From NCBI GenBank assembly GCA_041397305.1, contig JAWKWX010000002.1, forward strand, positions 62,001 to 126,000: a stretch of DNA of 64,000 bases, in the 5' to 3' direction. Source of the DNA: TMP-24 sp041397305. GTDB taxonomy: Bacteria > Pseudomonadota > Alphaproteobacteria > Rhodobacterales > Rhodobacteraceae. The position numbers were made by a program, and so were the translations under genes. The notes beneath the pieces are model-generated. The model did not search any database, was not told the DNA's origin, and saw only the letters and a program-made list of their open reading frames with translations. This document shows, piece after piece, positions 53,564-61,820 of the stretch. The stretch's first letter is position 1, and each line of letters begins with the position of its first letter.

Positions 53564-55125
53564 GACCTGACCTCCCGTACGATCCGTTCGGCAGCGTTCC
53601 AGCCCGCAGCACCAGAGATGCCGCCGCCGGGATGGCAGCCCGCACCGGCGAGCCAGAGGCCGGGTACAGGCCCTTGATATTGCGCGATTCCCGGCACGGG
53701 GCGCAGGAAGAACATCTGTTCGACCGACAGTTCGCCATGGTGCCAGTTGCCGCCGACCATGCCATAGCGCGCCTCGATATCGGCGGGCAGCAAAAGCTCT
53801 TCGCCGACGATCAGACCGGTGATGCCGGGCGCATGGTCTTCCAGTACAGCAAGCGTCTGGTTCCTGTACCGCTTGCGTATGGCATCCGTCCCGACAGCGT
53901 CCCGACAGGGTGCGAACTGGACGATCGCCGACAGCACGTGATGGCCGTCCGGCGCATGGCCGCCCTCGAAGGCCGAGGGCAGGAGGATTTCCATCACCGG
54001 CCGGTCGGGCGCCTCGCCGTACTTGACAGCGTTGAAGGCCAGTTCGACCGCCTGTTCGTCGGGCGCGATCACCAAGCGAGAGCGCAGGTCGGCGCCGCGG
54101 AAATCCGGCCTGCCCTTCAACGCCAGATGCAGCTTGGCCGCCCCGCCGCGCGATTTCATGTGGCGGATGCGGTTCACGAAACCGGTGTCGAGGTGGCGGG
54201 GGCCGAGAAGCGACAGGAAAGTGGCCTTGGGCGAGATGGCCGAAATGATGGTGGCGGCGCGCAACGCCTCGCCCGAGGCGAGTGTCACACCCACGGCGCG
54301 GTCGCCCTCGACGATCAGCCCGGCAACGGCCGCGCCGGTACGGATGGTCACGCCCGAGGCGGTCACCGATGCCGCCATCGCGGCGGCAACCGCGCCCATG
54401 CCGCCTGCCGGTACGGCGAGCGATGCGCGCTTGCCCGCGACCTGGCCCGCGAAGCGGTTCAGAAGATGGATGAGCGAATTGGGCGAGCGGGGGCCGAGCC
54501 AGGTGCCAAGCACCGCGTCATGGGCGAGAAGGCCCTTGAGACGCGGGTCGGTCAGTTCGTCGTTCAGCACATCATGGACATTGATCAGAAGCATCCGCAG
54601 GAACTCGCGGAAGCGGTCCTTGCCCATCATCCTTGTCCTGAGGCCTAGCTTGCCCAACTGCCAGACATTGTTGCCCACGCCCCTGGCAAGACGCGGTGGC
54701 GTCAGTGCCTTGAAGGGTGCAAGCACGTCCGCGAAGTCCATCAGTTCGGTGCGCAAGGCCGCCCAGGCCTGCCGCTCCTCGGCGCTGACCGCGCCGGTCA
54801 GCCACTCGCCCGCCGCGCCTTCCAGCACCAGATGGTCGCCCGTGGCGCTGAGCGCGGTCGAGGAGAGATCGGTCGCGGCCCAGGTCAGCCCATGGCGGGA
54901 AAGGTCCATGCCCGTCTCGACCCGCGCGTCGAGCATGTTCACCAGATGCGCGAGACCGGGCGCCCGGTAGCCCGGCGCGAACTCCGCCCCCAGCGCGCCG
55001 CCACCCGGTGCGCCGCCGCTTTCCAGCACCAGGACCTTGCGGCCCGAGGTCTGCAACCGCGCGGCGCAGGCGAGCCCGTTGGTGCCGCCGCCGATGATGA
55101 TGGCGTCAAAGGACGGCATAGGCAT
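53560..55125 (-). CDS. CrtI-type NAD(P)/FAD-dependent oxidoreductase 1
   Basis: A 521-residue flavoprotein of the phytoene desaturase-like/amine oxidase superfamily. The N-terminal dinucleotide fold is IIIGGGTNGLACAARL with acidic end LVLES. C-terminal GLWLAGAGCHPGGGISGAAG closes over the FAD. No carotenoid genes are nearby, so an amine or alcohol oxidation in the catabolic operon is more likely. Start MPMPS with an alternative Met at 55119. Overlaps the preceding paralogue by 20 bases. Confidence 0.88.
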   Translation of the reverse strand: MPMPSFDAIIIGGGTNGLACAARLQTSGRKVLVLESGGAPGGGALGAEFAPGYRAPGLAHLVNMLDARVETGMDLSRHGLTWAATDLSSTALSATGDHLVLEGAAGEWLTGAVSAEERQAWAALRTELMDFADVLAPFKALTPPRLARGVGNNVWQLGKLGLRTRMMGKDRFREFLRMLLINVHDVLNDELTDPRLKGLLAHDAVLGTWLGPRSPNSLIHLLNRFAGQVAGKRASLAVPAGGMGAVAAAMAASVTASGVTIRTGAAVAGLIVEGDRAVGVTLASGEALRAATIISAISPKATFLSLLGPRHLDTGFVNRIRHMKSRGGAAKLHLALKGRPDFRGADLRSRLVIAPDEQAVELAFNAVKYGEAPDRPVMEILLPSAFEGGHAPDGHHVLSAIVQFAPCRDAVGTDAIRKRYRNQTLAVLEDHAPGITGLIVGEELLLPADIEARYGMVGGNWHHGELSVEQMFFLRPVPGIAQYQGPVPGLWLAGAGCHPGGGISGAAGWNAAERIVREVRS

Positions 55126-56722
55126 CGCTCATGTCTTTGGAAGGTTTGGCCATGTCGCGCAGGATTTCGGACGCCGCATTGCGGCCGGGCGCGCCCATCA
55201 CGCCGCCGCCGGGATGGGTGGAGGACCCACAGATCCACAGATCGCGGATGGGTGAGCGGTATTGGGCATAGCCCGGCACCGGACGGTTGAAGAGAAGCTG
55301 GTCGAAGGTGAGTTCGCCCTGGAAGATATTGCCCTCGGTCAGGCCGACTTCCTTTTCCAGTTCGCGCGGGGTGCGCACCTCGTAATGCAGGACCGACGAC
55401 CTGAAGCCGGGCGCATGGGCCTCGATCTGGTTCAGGACGGTTTCGGCAAAGGCATCGCGGTCCTGATCGGTCCAGTCGTTCCCCTCGATCTTCGGGGGGG
55501 CGTACTGGATGAAGCAGGACATGAAATGCTTGCCCGGTGGCGTCATCGTCGGGTCGAGGATGGTGGGGATCATCATGTCCTGGAACGGGTCGCGGCTGAA
55601 ATGGCCGGCCTTCCAGTCGTCGTAGGCGCGTTCCATCTTCTCGATGGAATCGGTGAAATGCATGTCCCCCTTCATGAAAGGAGAGCCTTCGGGCAGCGCG
55701 GTGAACTTCGGCGAGCGGTCGAGCGCGATGTTGAGCTTGCCCGAGGAGCCACGGATCTTGAAGTTGCGGACGCGCTTCAGGAAGGCGCCCGGAAGCTCCG
55801 CCTCGTCGACATGTTTGAGGAAGGTGCGCTTCACATCCATGTTCGACACGACCCGGCGACCGAGAATCTCGTCGCCGTTTTCCAGCACCACGCCGGTGGC
55901 GCGCCCGTTCTTCACGAGGATCTTCGCGACGCCCGATCCGGTGCGGACCTCGCCGCCCGCAGCCTTCAGCGAGGCGGTCAGCGCCCTGGTGATCGAGCCC
56001 ATGCCGCCGCGTGCGAAACCCCAGGCGCCGACATTGCCGTCGACATCGCCCATCGCATGATGGAGGAGAACATAGGCCGTGCCGGGCGACATCGGCCCGA
56101 GCGCGGTGCCGATGATCGAGGCGACCGCCTGATAGGCCTTGACCGCGCCATTTTCGAAATATTCGTCAAGGAAATCGGCGATCGACATGGTCCAGAAGCG
56201 GATCATGTCATACATCGCCATTTCTGAAAGCCCGAACATCTGTTTGCCGAGCCACGCGAGTTCCGCCATGTCGCGCGGGCGGAAGCTTGCCGGATCGGCG
56301 GCGGTGCGCAGCAGCATCGGGCGGATGAAGCGGCAGTGGCGCAGGACATCGCGGGCATAACGGTCATAGGCTTCGGCATCGCGGGGCGAGTGACGGGCGA
56401 TCTCGCGCCGGTTGGCCTCGTGATCGCGGAACATGCCGAGATAGCCGCCACCTTCGGTAAAGACCGCGCCGCCTTCGTAGGGCAGGATTTGCAGCCCGTG
56501 CTTCGGCAGCTCGAGGTCGCGCATGATCTCGGGCCGGAAGAGCGAGGAGACATAGGAGCAGTTCGAATAGGTGAAGCCGGGGTAAAGTTCGCGGCTGACG
56601 GCGGCACCACCGACCCAGTCGTTCTTCTCGACCACCATCACCTTGAGGCCCGCCCGGGCGAGGTAGGAGGCGGCGACGAGTCCGTTATGGCCCGCACCGA
56701 CGATGACAGCATCGTAGATCAT
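55106..56722 (-). CDS. CrtI-type NAD(P)/FAD-dependent oxidoreductase 2
   Basis: A 538-residue paralogue of the following gene. It has AVIVGAGHNGLVAASYLARA with VVEKND, then VRTGSGVAKILVKNGRATGV in the middle and LWICGSSTHPGGGVMGAPGR at the end. I chose ATG 56722, which overlaps the aminotransferase stop as ATGA; upstream in-frame codons are inside that gene. Tandem duplication of this flavoprotein in one operon suggests two sequential or alternative oxidations. Confidence 0.9.
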   Translation of the reverse strand: MIYDAVIVGAGHNGLVAASYLARAGLKVMVVEKNDWVGGAAVSRELYPGFTYSNCSYVSSLFRPEIMRDLELPKHGLQILPYEGGAVFTEGGGYLGMFRDHEANRREIARHSPRDAEAYDRYARDVLRHCRFIRPMLLRTAADPASFRPRDMAELAWLGKQMFGLSEMAMYDMIRFWTMSIADFLDEYFENGAVKAYQAVASIIGTALGPMSPGTAYVLLHHAMGDVDGNVGAWGFARGGMGSITRALTASLKAAGGEVRTGSGVAKILVKNGRATGVVLENGDEILGRRVVSNMDVKRTFLKHVDEAELPGAFLKRVRNFKIRGSSGKLNIALDRSPKFTALPEGSPFMKGDMHFTDSIEKMERAYDDWKAGHFSRDPFQDMMIPTILDPTMTPPGKHFMSCFIQYAPPKIEGNDWTDQDRDAFAETVLNQIEAHAPGFRSSVLHYEVRTPRELEKEVGLTEGNIFQGELTFDQLLFNRPVPGYAQYRSPIRDLWICGSSTHPGGGVMGAPGRNAASEILRDMAKPSKDMSDAYAVL

Positions 56723-58071
56723 GCGCGCTTCGCTTCTTCCTCGAACTGTTCGAGCGTGAGATCGACGGCCGTCTCGACGGCCTTGAGCGTGTCGGTCAGG
56801 CAGGTCTCGTCCAGACCGTGCGCCTCGCACATGAACCAGGGCTCGCGACTGTCCGGTTCGCAGATCACGCCGAGGTCGTGCAGGTAATGGGCCATCTGGT
56901 CGTAGAAGGAATAATCCGACGTCTTCCAGGCGCGGTAATTGTCGGGCGGGGTTTCGGCGAAGAAGAGGCCGAACATCGACGGATGGCCGGTGTAGCTGTG
57001 GGTGATCTTGCGGGCGTCGAGGATTTCGGAGATGCCCTTCTTCAGCCGTTCGCCGTAGCTGGCGAGGGTTTCCAGGGCGGGCGTTTCATCGAGGATGCGC
57101 AGGGTTTCCTCGGCTGCGGCGAGCGAGACGGAATGGGCGGTGTAGGTGCCGCCGTGGCTGGCGCCGCCATAGCGGAAGGTGCGCATCACCTCCTCGCGCC
57201 CGGCCACGACCGAGATCGGATAGCCGTTGGCCACCGCCTTGGCGAAGGTGGTGATGTCGGGTGTCACGCCCATCAGGCCCTGGATGCCCGACTTTCCGAC
57301 GCGGAAGCCCGATTTCACCTCGTCGATAATCAGCATCACGCCGTATCTGCTGCAAAGCTCTCGGGCGAGTTTGACATAGGCAGGCTCGGCCATGATCGAG
57401 CAGCAGTTGCCCTGGATCGGTTCGATCAGCATGGCGGCGAGCTTGTCGCCGTGTCGCTTGAACATGTCTTCCAGCCGCTGGAAATCGTTCATCGGCGTGA
57501 TGTGGGCGAGTTTCTTCACGGTCGGCGGAATACCCTTGCCATAGGGCACAAGTTCCGGGTCCTCGTTCGAGCCGATATCCCATTCATCCATGTCGGCCAT
57601 CCACATGGCGGCGTCGAAGAGGCCATGATAGCCGCCTTCGACGAGAAGATAGCTTTCGCGCCCCGTGTAGGCACGGGCGAGGCGGAGCGCCGCCATCACC
57701 GCCTCGGTCCCAGAATTCGAAAAGCGGACGAGTTCAGCAGCGGGAACCATTTTCGCGATCCGGTCTGCGACGATCAGTTCCTTCTCGGTCGACAGCGCAA
57801 AGACCCCGCCGACCTCCATCCCCTTGCGGGCGGCGGCATCCACGCGGTCGTCGGCATAGCCGAGGATCGCCGGGCCATAGCCAAGCCGGTAGTCAACATA
57901 AGCATTGCCGTCGATGTCCCAGGTCCGCCCGCCCTTGCCGTGGCTGACATAGATCGTCCGGTCATCGCCCCAGTAGCGGAAAGTCGAGGAAACGCCGAGT
58001 GGCAGGCGTTTCACGGCGCGCTGGAACTGGGCGTTGGAACGGGTGAGATTTCGCTTGGGAGCGGCGCGCAT
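56719..58071 (-). CDS. class-III PLP aminotransferase, glutamate-1-semialdehyde-mutase-like (1)
   Basis: A 450-residue fold-type I enzyme: FSNSGTEAVMAALRLARAYT (cofactor phosphate), GVMLIIDEVKSGFRVGKSG (Asp), TTFAKAVANGYPISVVAG (Schiff-base Lys) and HGGTYTAHSVSLAAAEETL. The GSAM/HemL clade also holds many omega- and beta-amino acid transaminases. Not a heme gene by context. I chose ATG 58071; upstream in-frame residues overlap the operator region. It is the first gene of the long minus-strand catabolic operon. Confidence 0.88.
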   Translation of the reverse strand: MRAAPKRNLTRSNAQFQRAVKRLPLGVSSTFRYWGDDRTIYVSHGKGGRTWDIDGNAYVDYRLGYGPAILGYADDRVDAAARKGMEVGGVFALSTEKELIVADRIAKMVPAAELVRFSNSGTEAVMAALRLARAYTGRESYLLVEGGYHGLFDAAMWMADMDEWDIGSNEDPELVPYGKGIPPTVKKLAHITPMNDFQRLEDMFKRHGDKLAAMLIEPIQGNCCSIMAEPAYVKLARELCSRYGVMLIIDEVKSGFRVGKSGIQGLMGVTPDITTFAKAVANGYPISVVAGREEVMRTFRYGGASHGGTYTAHSVSLAAAEETLRILDETPALETLASYGERLKKGISEILDARKITHSYTGHPSMFGLFFAETPPDNYRAWKTSDYSFYDQMAHYLHDLGVICEPDSREPWFMCEAHGLDETCLTDTLKAVETAVDLTLEQFEEEAKRA

Positions 58072-58114
58072 GAAAGTCCCGGCTTGATTGACGTTGGCCA
58101 AGGGTCGCACCAGT

Positions 58115-58148
58115 TTGACTGGCCTGTCAATCAGAATATTGACTGACC
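58115..58148. promoter_or_regulatory. tandem inverted TTGACT half-sites, likely TetR/BetI-type operator
   Basis: Three half-sites occur in the gap between the divergent operon and regulator: TTGACT (58115-58120), TGTCAA (58125-58130) and TTGACT within ATTGACTGACC (58138-58148). GGCCTGTCAAT and ATTGACTGACC form an imperfect 11-bp inverted repeat (9 of 11) around a 6-base centre. This is the size and place expected for a TetR-family operator. Confidence 0.6.
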
Positions 58149-58247
58149 ATCCAAAATCCCGCAATCTGCTTGCGCTGTGCGCCTGAGCCCTTATCTATGC
58201 GCCCAGAACGGTCGGAACCCAAAGGGCCCAACCGGCCCGGAGACAGG

Positions 58248-58904
58248 ATGGAACAGAGCCTCACCAAACCGGAACCGCCACATCAGCCGCGCAAGGCAAG
58301 CCGCGAGGCGCGACGCCTGCAGCTGATCGAGGCGACGATCGAAACGATCGCCGTAAGGGGTTACGCCCGCACCACGCTGACCGAGGTCGCCAATCAGGCT
58401 GGCCTGTCGCACGGTCTGGTGAATTTCCATTTCGAGACCAAGGAAAAGCTGCTGACGGAGACGCTGAACTATCTGGCCGAGGAATATAGCCAGAACTGGA
58501 AGACGGCGCTTGCGGCAGCGGGCAAGGCGCCGGCCGAACAGCTCGACGCGATGATCCGCGCCGATTTCAATCCTGCGATCTGCACGACGGCCCGTCTATC
58601 GGCCTGGTGCGCCTTCTGGGGCGAGGCGCAATGCCGGCCGATGTATCAGGAACATTGCGGCGCCAATGACGAGGCCTATTTCGCGCAGCTCGTCGCGCTC
58701 TGTTCGGCGATTCATGCCGAAGGGGCCTATGATTGCGACTTCAAGCTTGCGGCGCGGGTCCTGAGGGTGACGCTCGAGGGCGTGTGGCTGGAAATGATGA
58801 CGATGAACACGCCCTACAGCCTCGAGGAAGCGCTGAGCACCGCCTATGCCTGCGCCGCGGCTTTCTTTCCGCGACATTTCGGGCCGAATGGCCTGATCGG
58901 CTGA
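58248..58904 (+). CDS. TetR/AcrR family regulator, BetI-like
   Basis: A 218-residue repressor. ATG 58248 is preceded by ggagacagg. The N-terminal HTH is LIEATIETIAVRGYARTTLT and EVANQAGLSHGLVNFHFETK. The C-terminal ligand domain shows LSAWCAFWGEAQCRPMY, a pattern also seen in BetI (TetR_C_6 group). BetI controls choline-to-betaine genes. It is divergent from the catabolic operon with the inverted repeats between them, so it probably represses that operon and itself until an inducer binds. Confidence 0.9.
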   Translation: MEQSLTKPEPPHQPRKASREARRLQLIEATIETIAVRGYARTTLTEVANQAGLSHGLVNFHFETKEKLLTETLNYLAEEYSQNWKTALAAAGKAPAEQLDAMIRADFNPAICTTARLSAWCAFWGEAQCRPMYQEHCGANDEAYFAQLVALCSAIHAEGAYDCDFKLAARVLRVTLEGVWLEMMTMNTPYSLEEALSTAYACAAAFFPRHFGPNGLIG

Positions 58905-58943
58905 AGATATGTCGTCCGGAGTATTTCGGGACAGAAAGCGGGA

Positions 58944-59699
58944 TCAGGATGAAATCCGCTTCAGGACCGCGTCGAGGCCCGCGTCCCAGGCATCGAGGGC
59001 ACCGTGGCTGTTCAGTATGTCGAGAAGCTGCAATGTGATGCCGCCCGGGGTGGTGACGCCCTTGGCAATTTCCGCGAGCGGGCGGTGTTCTTGAAGCAGC
59101 ACCTCGGCATTGCCGCGCAGGGTGCCTGCGACGAGGGCGCGGGCGGTTTCGGGCGGCAGGCCGTTCGCCGCAAACCAGTCGGCAAGATGCGCCATCCACC
59201 AGACCGTGGCGCCGGAGAGCGCGCCGAAAGTGGCGGCGGCGGTGAATTGCGCCTCAGTCTCCAGCACATGGACCGGGCCGACATGGGCCAGGAGTTCCTG
59301 CCAGAAATCGTCCCGCGGATGGAGGATCGAGGGGCCCATCCGGTAGGCATTCGCATAGCCCGGCATCATGCCTATGGCCCCCCGCGCAGGAGCGATCACC
59401 GCCTGCAATCGCCTGAGTCCCGTCCCGGCCATCGCCGACAGGACCGGCTGGTCGGGCCGGAAGGTCAGGCGCGAGAGTTCCTCGGCTCCGGTCGCGGCGG
59501 GGAGCGAGACGAAGAGCGCGTCGGAACGGTCGACGAGGTCCTGATTGCTGTCCGCAATCTCGCACCCAAACTCCGCCGCGAGCTGCGCGGCAGTGTCGGC
59601 CCCGCGCGGCGACAGAAGGAACCGGTAGGGCGCGCCCTGAAGCCCGCGCAGCATGAGGCCTGCCAGACCGCCGACGCCGAGAAAGCCCACGGTCGTCAT
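58944..59699 (-). CDS. NAD(P)-binding oxidoreductase, pyrroline-5-carboxylate-reductase-like
   Basis: A 251-residue protein of the P5C reductase / F420-dependent oxidoreductase superfamily. The Rossmann motif TVGFLGVGGLAGLMLRGL is N-terminal. MMPGYANAYRMG stands where P5CR proteins have MPNTPA, so the motif is altered. The dimerising C-terminal helical domain has VTTPGGITLQLLDILNSHGA, close to P5CR (TSPGGTT). Probably reduces or oxidises an imine or a short amino acid derivative, not necessarily P5C. Overlaps the preceding GSAM-like gene by four bases. Confidence 0.8.
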   Translation of the reverse strand: MTTVGFLGVGGLAGLMLRGLQGAPYRFLLSPRGADTAAQLAAEFGCEIADSNQDLVDRSDALFVSLPAATGAEELSRLTFRPDQPVLSAMAGTGLRRLQAVIAPARGAIGMMPGYANAYRMGPSILHPRDDFWQELLAHVGPVHVLETEAQFTAAATFGALSGATVWWMAHLADWFAANGLPPETARALVAGTLRGNAEVLLQEHRPLAEIAKGVTTPGGITLQLLDILNSHGALDAWDAGLDAVLKRISS

Positions 59700-61018
59700 G
59701 GCATTTCCTCCAGAACTTCGGCGATGGCCTGGCTGGTCCGGGCAATGTCATCCTCGGTATGGACGATCGAGGACAGCGAATGCAGCGTCGCCGACGGGTT
59801 CATGTAGATGCCCTTGTCCATCAGCCGGACGGCGAAGTCGCGGAATTTCACGCGGTCCACATGGCGGCAGAAATCGCGGTAATCGGCGATCTCTTCGACA
59901 TCGGTGAAGAAGATCTGGAACATGGAATTGACCCCCTGGCAGATCACCCCATGGCGGTTTGAATGTTTCGCCACCTTGCGGATCTCGTCCGCCATCGCCT
60001 TGCCGAGGTTCTTGATGCGGCGGAAGCCGGACTGACCATCCTCCAGCATCGTCTCGAGCATGACCTTGGTCACATGGAGCGCGAGGCGCCCGGCGTTGTG
60101 GGTGCCGAAATGCAGGACCTTGCCCCATTCGAGGCCCGCCATGACCTCGTCCCGCCCGCCGATCATCGCCATCGGCAGACCACCGCCCAGCGCCTTGCCA
60201 TAGGTGACGATGTCGGGGGAAAGGCCGTAAAGCTCGGCGCAGCCTCCGGCCGCGAGGCGGAAGCCGGTGACGGTCTCGTCGAGGTAGAAGAGCGCGCCAT
60301 ACTGGTGGCAGAGATCCTGCATGCGGTTGAGGTAGCCGGGTCTGGGCGGGATCACCCCCATGTTCGACATCACCCCTTCGGTGACGACGCAGGCGGCCTC
60401 GCGGCCATGGAGCGCCATGGCGCGTTCCAGGGCCTCGATGTCGTTCCAGCGCACGACGATCGTATCCTTCCAGGCCTCTTCGGGAATGCCGGATGAATCC
60501 GGGATGCGGATCGGGTCGTTCGGGTGACCGAGGAGCGTGGGCGGATAGGGGTTGGTGTTGAGCAGGACCGCGTCCCACCAGCCGTGGTAATGGCCTTCGA
60601 ACTTGATGATCTTGCGCCGCCCGGTATGGCCGCGCGCAAGGCGGAAGGCCCCCATCGCCGCCTCGGTCCCGGTGTTGGCGAAGCGCACCTTGTCGACGTG
60701 CGGCAGAAGCTTCACCAGCATCTCTGCCACCTCGACCTCGACCTCGAGCGCGGTGGCGAAATGGCTGCCGCGCGCGCCCTCGCGGGCGAGAACCTCGGCG
60801 ATCTTCGGATGGGCATGGCCCAGGGGCAGCGCGCCGAAGGCCATCATCCAGTCGATATATTCCTTGCCGTCCACGTCATAGAGCCGCGCGCCCCGGCCGT
60901 GGGACATGTAGCGCGGCGTGGTGCCAAAAGCGGCTGGCCCGCGCGAGGCGGAGGAGACGCCTTCGACCAGCACTTTGCGCCCGCGTTCGAAGAGGGATTC
61001 GGAGTTGGGACCGGCCAT
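59696..61018 (-). CDS. class-III PLP aminotransferase, glutamate-1-semialdehyde-mutase-like (2)
   Basis: A 440-residue paralogue: FANTGTEAAMGAFRLARGHT, KFEGHYHGWWDAVLLN, ALFYLDETVTGFRLAAGG and VTYGKALGGGLPMAMIGG (Schiff-base Lys). I chose ATG 61018 over 61039 because of the Shine-Dalgarno aggagg just before it. It forms a two-gene unit with the P5CR-like gene and is divergent from the XRE-cupin regulator. Substrate unknown; amino donors such as beta- or gamma-amino acids are possible. Confidence 0.88.
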   Translation of the reverse strand: MAGPNSESLFERGRKVLVEGVSSASRGPAAFGTTPRYMSHGRGARLYDVDGKEYIDWMMAFGALPLGHAHPKIAEVLAREGARGSHFATALEVEVEVAEMLVKLLPHVDKVRFANTGTEAAMGAFRLARGHTGRRKIIKFEGHYHGWWDAVLLNTNPYPPTLLGHPNDPIRIPDSSGIPEEAWKDTIVVRWNDIEALERAMALHGREAACVVTEGVMSNMGVIPPRPGYLNRMQDLCHQYGALFYLDETVTGFRLAAGGCAELYGLSPDIVTYGKALGGGLPMAMIGGRDEVMAGLEWGKVLHFGTHNAGRLALHVTKVMLETMLEDGQSGFRRIKNLGKAMADEIRKVAKHSNRHGVICQGVNSMFQIFFTDVEEIADYRDFCRHVDRVKFRDFAVRLMDKGIYMNPSATLHSLSSIVHTEDDIARTSQAIAEVLEEMP

Positions 61019-61032
61019 TTGCGCCTCCTGCC

Positions 61033-61071
61033 TTGTCATCTATCGGAACACGATGTTATTATAGGAACATC
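61033..61071 (+). promoter_or_regulatory. promoter and operator of the XRE-cupin regulator
   Basis: TTGTCA (61033-61038) and TATTAT (61057-61062) give a -35/-10 pair with 18-base spacing. A direct repeat TATNGGAACA occurs at 61041-61050 and 61060-61069, and GATGTT/AACATC (61052-61057, 61066-61071) are inverted. This is a likely binding site for the regulator encoded next, shared with the divergent aminotransferase gene. Confidence 0.55.
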
Positions 61072-61083
61072 AAGGAGTCAAAC

Positions 61084-61713
61084 ATGGCGCCAGTGACCGA
61101 GAGACCCAGGCAGGCCGAGGCGCATGAAGCGCTCGCGGGGCGCATCCGTCGCTGGCGCGAGATGCGGGGCTGGAACCAGCAGGATCTGGCGGACCGGGCG
61201 GGTTTTGCCCGCTCGACGCTCTCGAAGATCGAGAACGGGCTCCTGTCGCCCACGTTCGAGATCCTCCTGAAGATCGCGCGGGGCTTCGCCTGCGACCTGT
61301 CCGATCTGGTGCGGCCCGAAAGCCCACGCCTTGCCGGGCGGATGGTGATCGAGCGGGGCACGCCCGGTGAGGCGGTCGAGGATGCGAAGAACCGGCTCTG
61401 GCCGCTCGGCGCCCAGATCAAGGGGCGGGGGTTTCAGGCGCTGCTGGTGGAGTTCACCGAGACCGACATCGCCGCCTTCGGCCCCTGGAACCGGCATGAA
61501 ACCGACGACATGCTGCATGTGCTGTCGGGGCGGTTGGCGCTGCATACCGAAGGCTATGAGACCGCGATCCTTTCCCCCGGCGATACGGTGCATTTCGACG
61601 GGGCGATGCCGCATGCCTGTTTGCGCGCGGGGCCGGAGGTGTGCAGGTGTCTTTATATCTTTTCCCTTCGCGACGGCGCCCTGCCCGGCACGGATCGCAC
61701 GGCGCCCGGCTAA
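61084..61713 (+). CDS. XRE family regulator with C-terminal cupin
   Basis: A 209-residue regulator. ATG 61084 has aaggag ahead. The HTH is residues about 17-70 (WNQQDLADRAGFARSTLSKI, ENGLLSPTFEILLKIARGFA). The cupin is about 130-195 (MLHVLSGRLALHTEGYETAI, LSPGDTVHFDGAMPHACLRA), with His residues that could bind metal or ligand. PuuR-like XRE-cupin proteins usually repress amine or amino-acid catabolic genes. Placed between a GSAM-like gene and an ABC importer. Confidence 0.92.
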   Translation: MAPVTERPRQAEAHEALAGRIRRWREMRGWNQQDLADRAGFARSTLSKIENGLLSPTFEILLKIARGFACDLSDLVRPESPRLAGRMVIERGTPGEAVEDAKNRLWPLGAQIKGRGFQALLVEFTETDIAAFGPWNRHETDDMLHVLSGRLALHTEGYETAILSPGDTVHFDGAMPHACLRAGPEVCRCLYIFSLRDGALPGTDRTAPG

Positions 61714-61820
61714 TATTGTTCGGGCGTCGAAGAAAAAGCTAGTTATCGAAAATATAAACGATTACATTTACCAAAAGCGCGCGAATCATGCCGCCGCGAC
61801 CATAAGGGGGATTGCGACCT
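61714..61820 (+). promoter_or_regulatory. AT-rich promoter region of the UgpC-type ABC operon
   Basis: About 105 bases, clearly AT-richer than the surroundings (agttatcgaaaatataaac, cgattacatttacc). An imperfect inverted pair GTTATCG/CGATTAC surrounds 61742-61770 and may be an operator. A purine run aaggggg lies near 61804-61810 and would serve the TTG start at 61821. Confidence 0.5.

Noticed and set aside
53560..56722. Carotenoid biosynthesis genes (crtI/crtD)
   Set aside because: The two flavoproteins share the CrtI fold, but no crtB, crtE or photosynthesis genes are near. The operon context is amine catabolism.
56719..61018. hemL (glutamate-1-semialdehyde aminomutase)
   Set aside because: Two copies lie in catabolic units with regulators of amine use and no tetrapyrrole genes. 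The clade includes many other transaminases.
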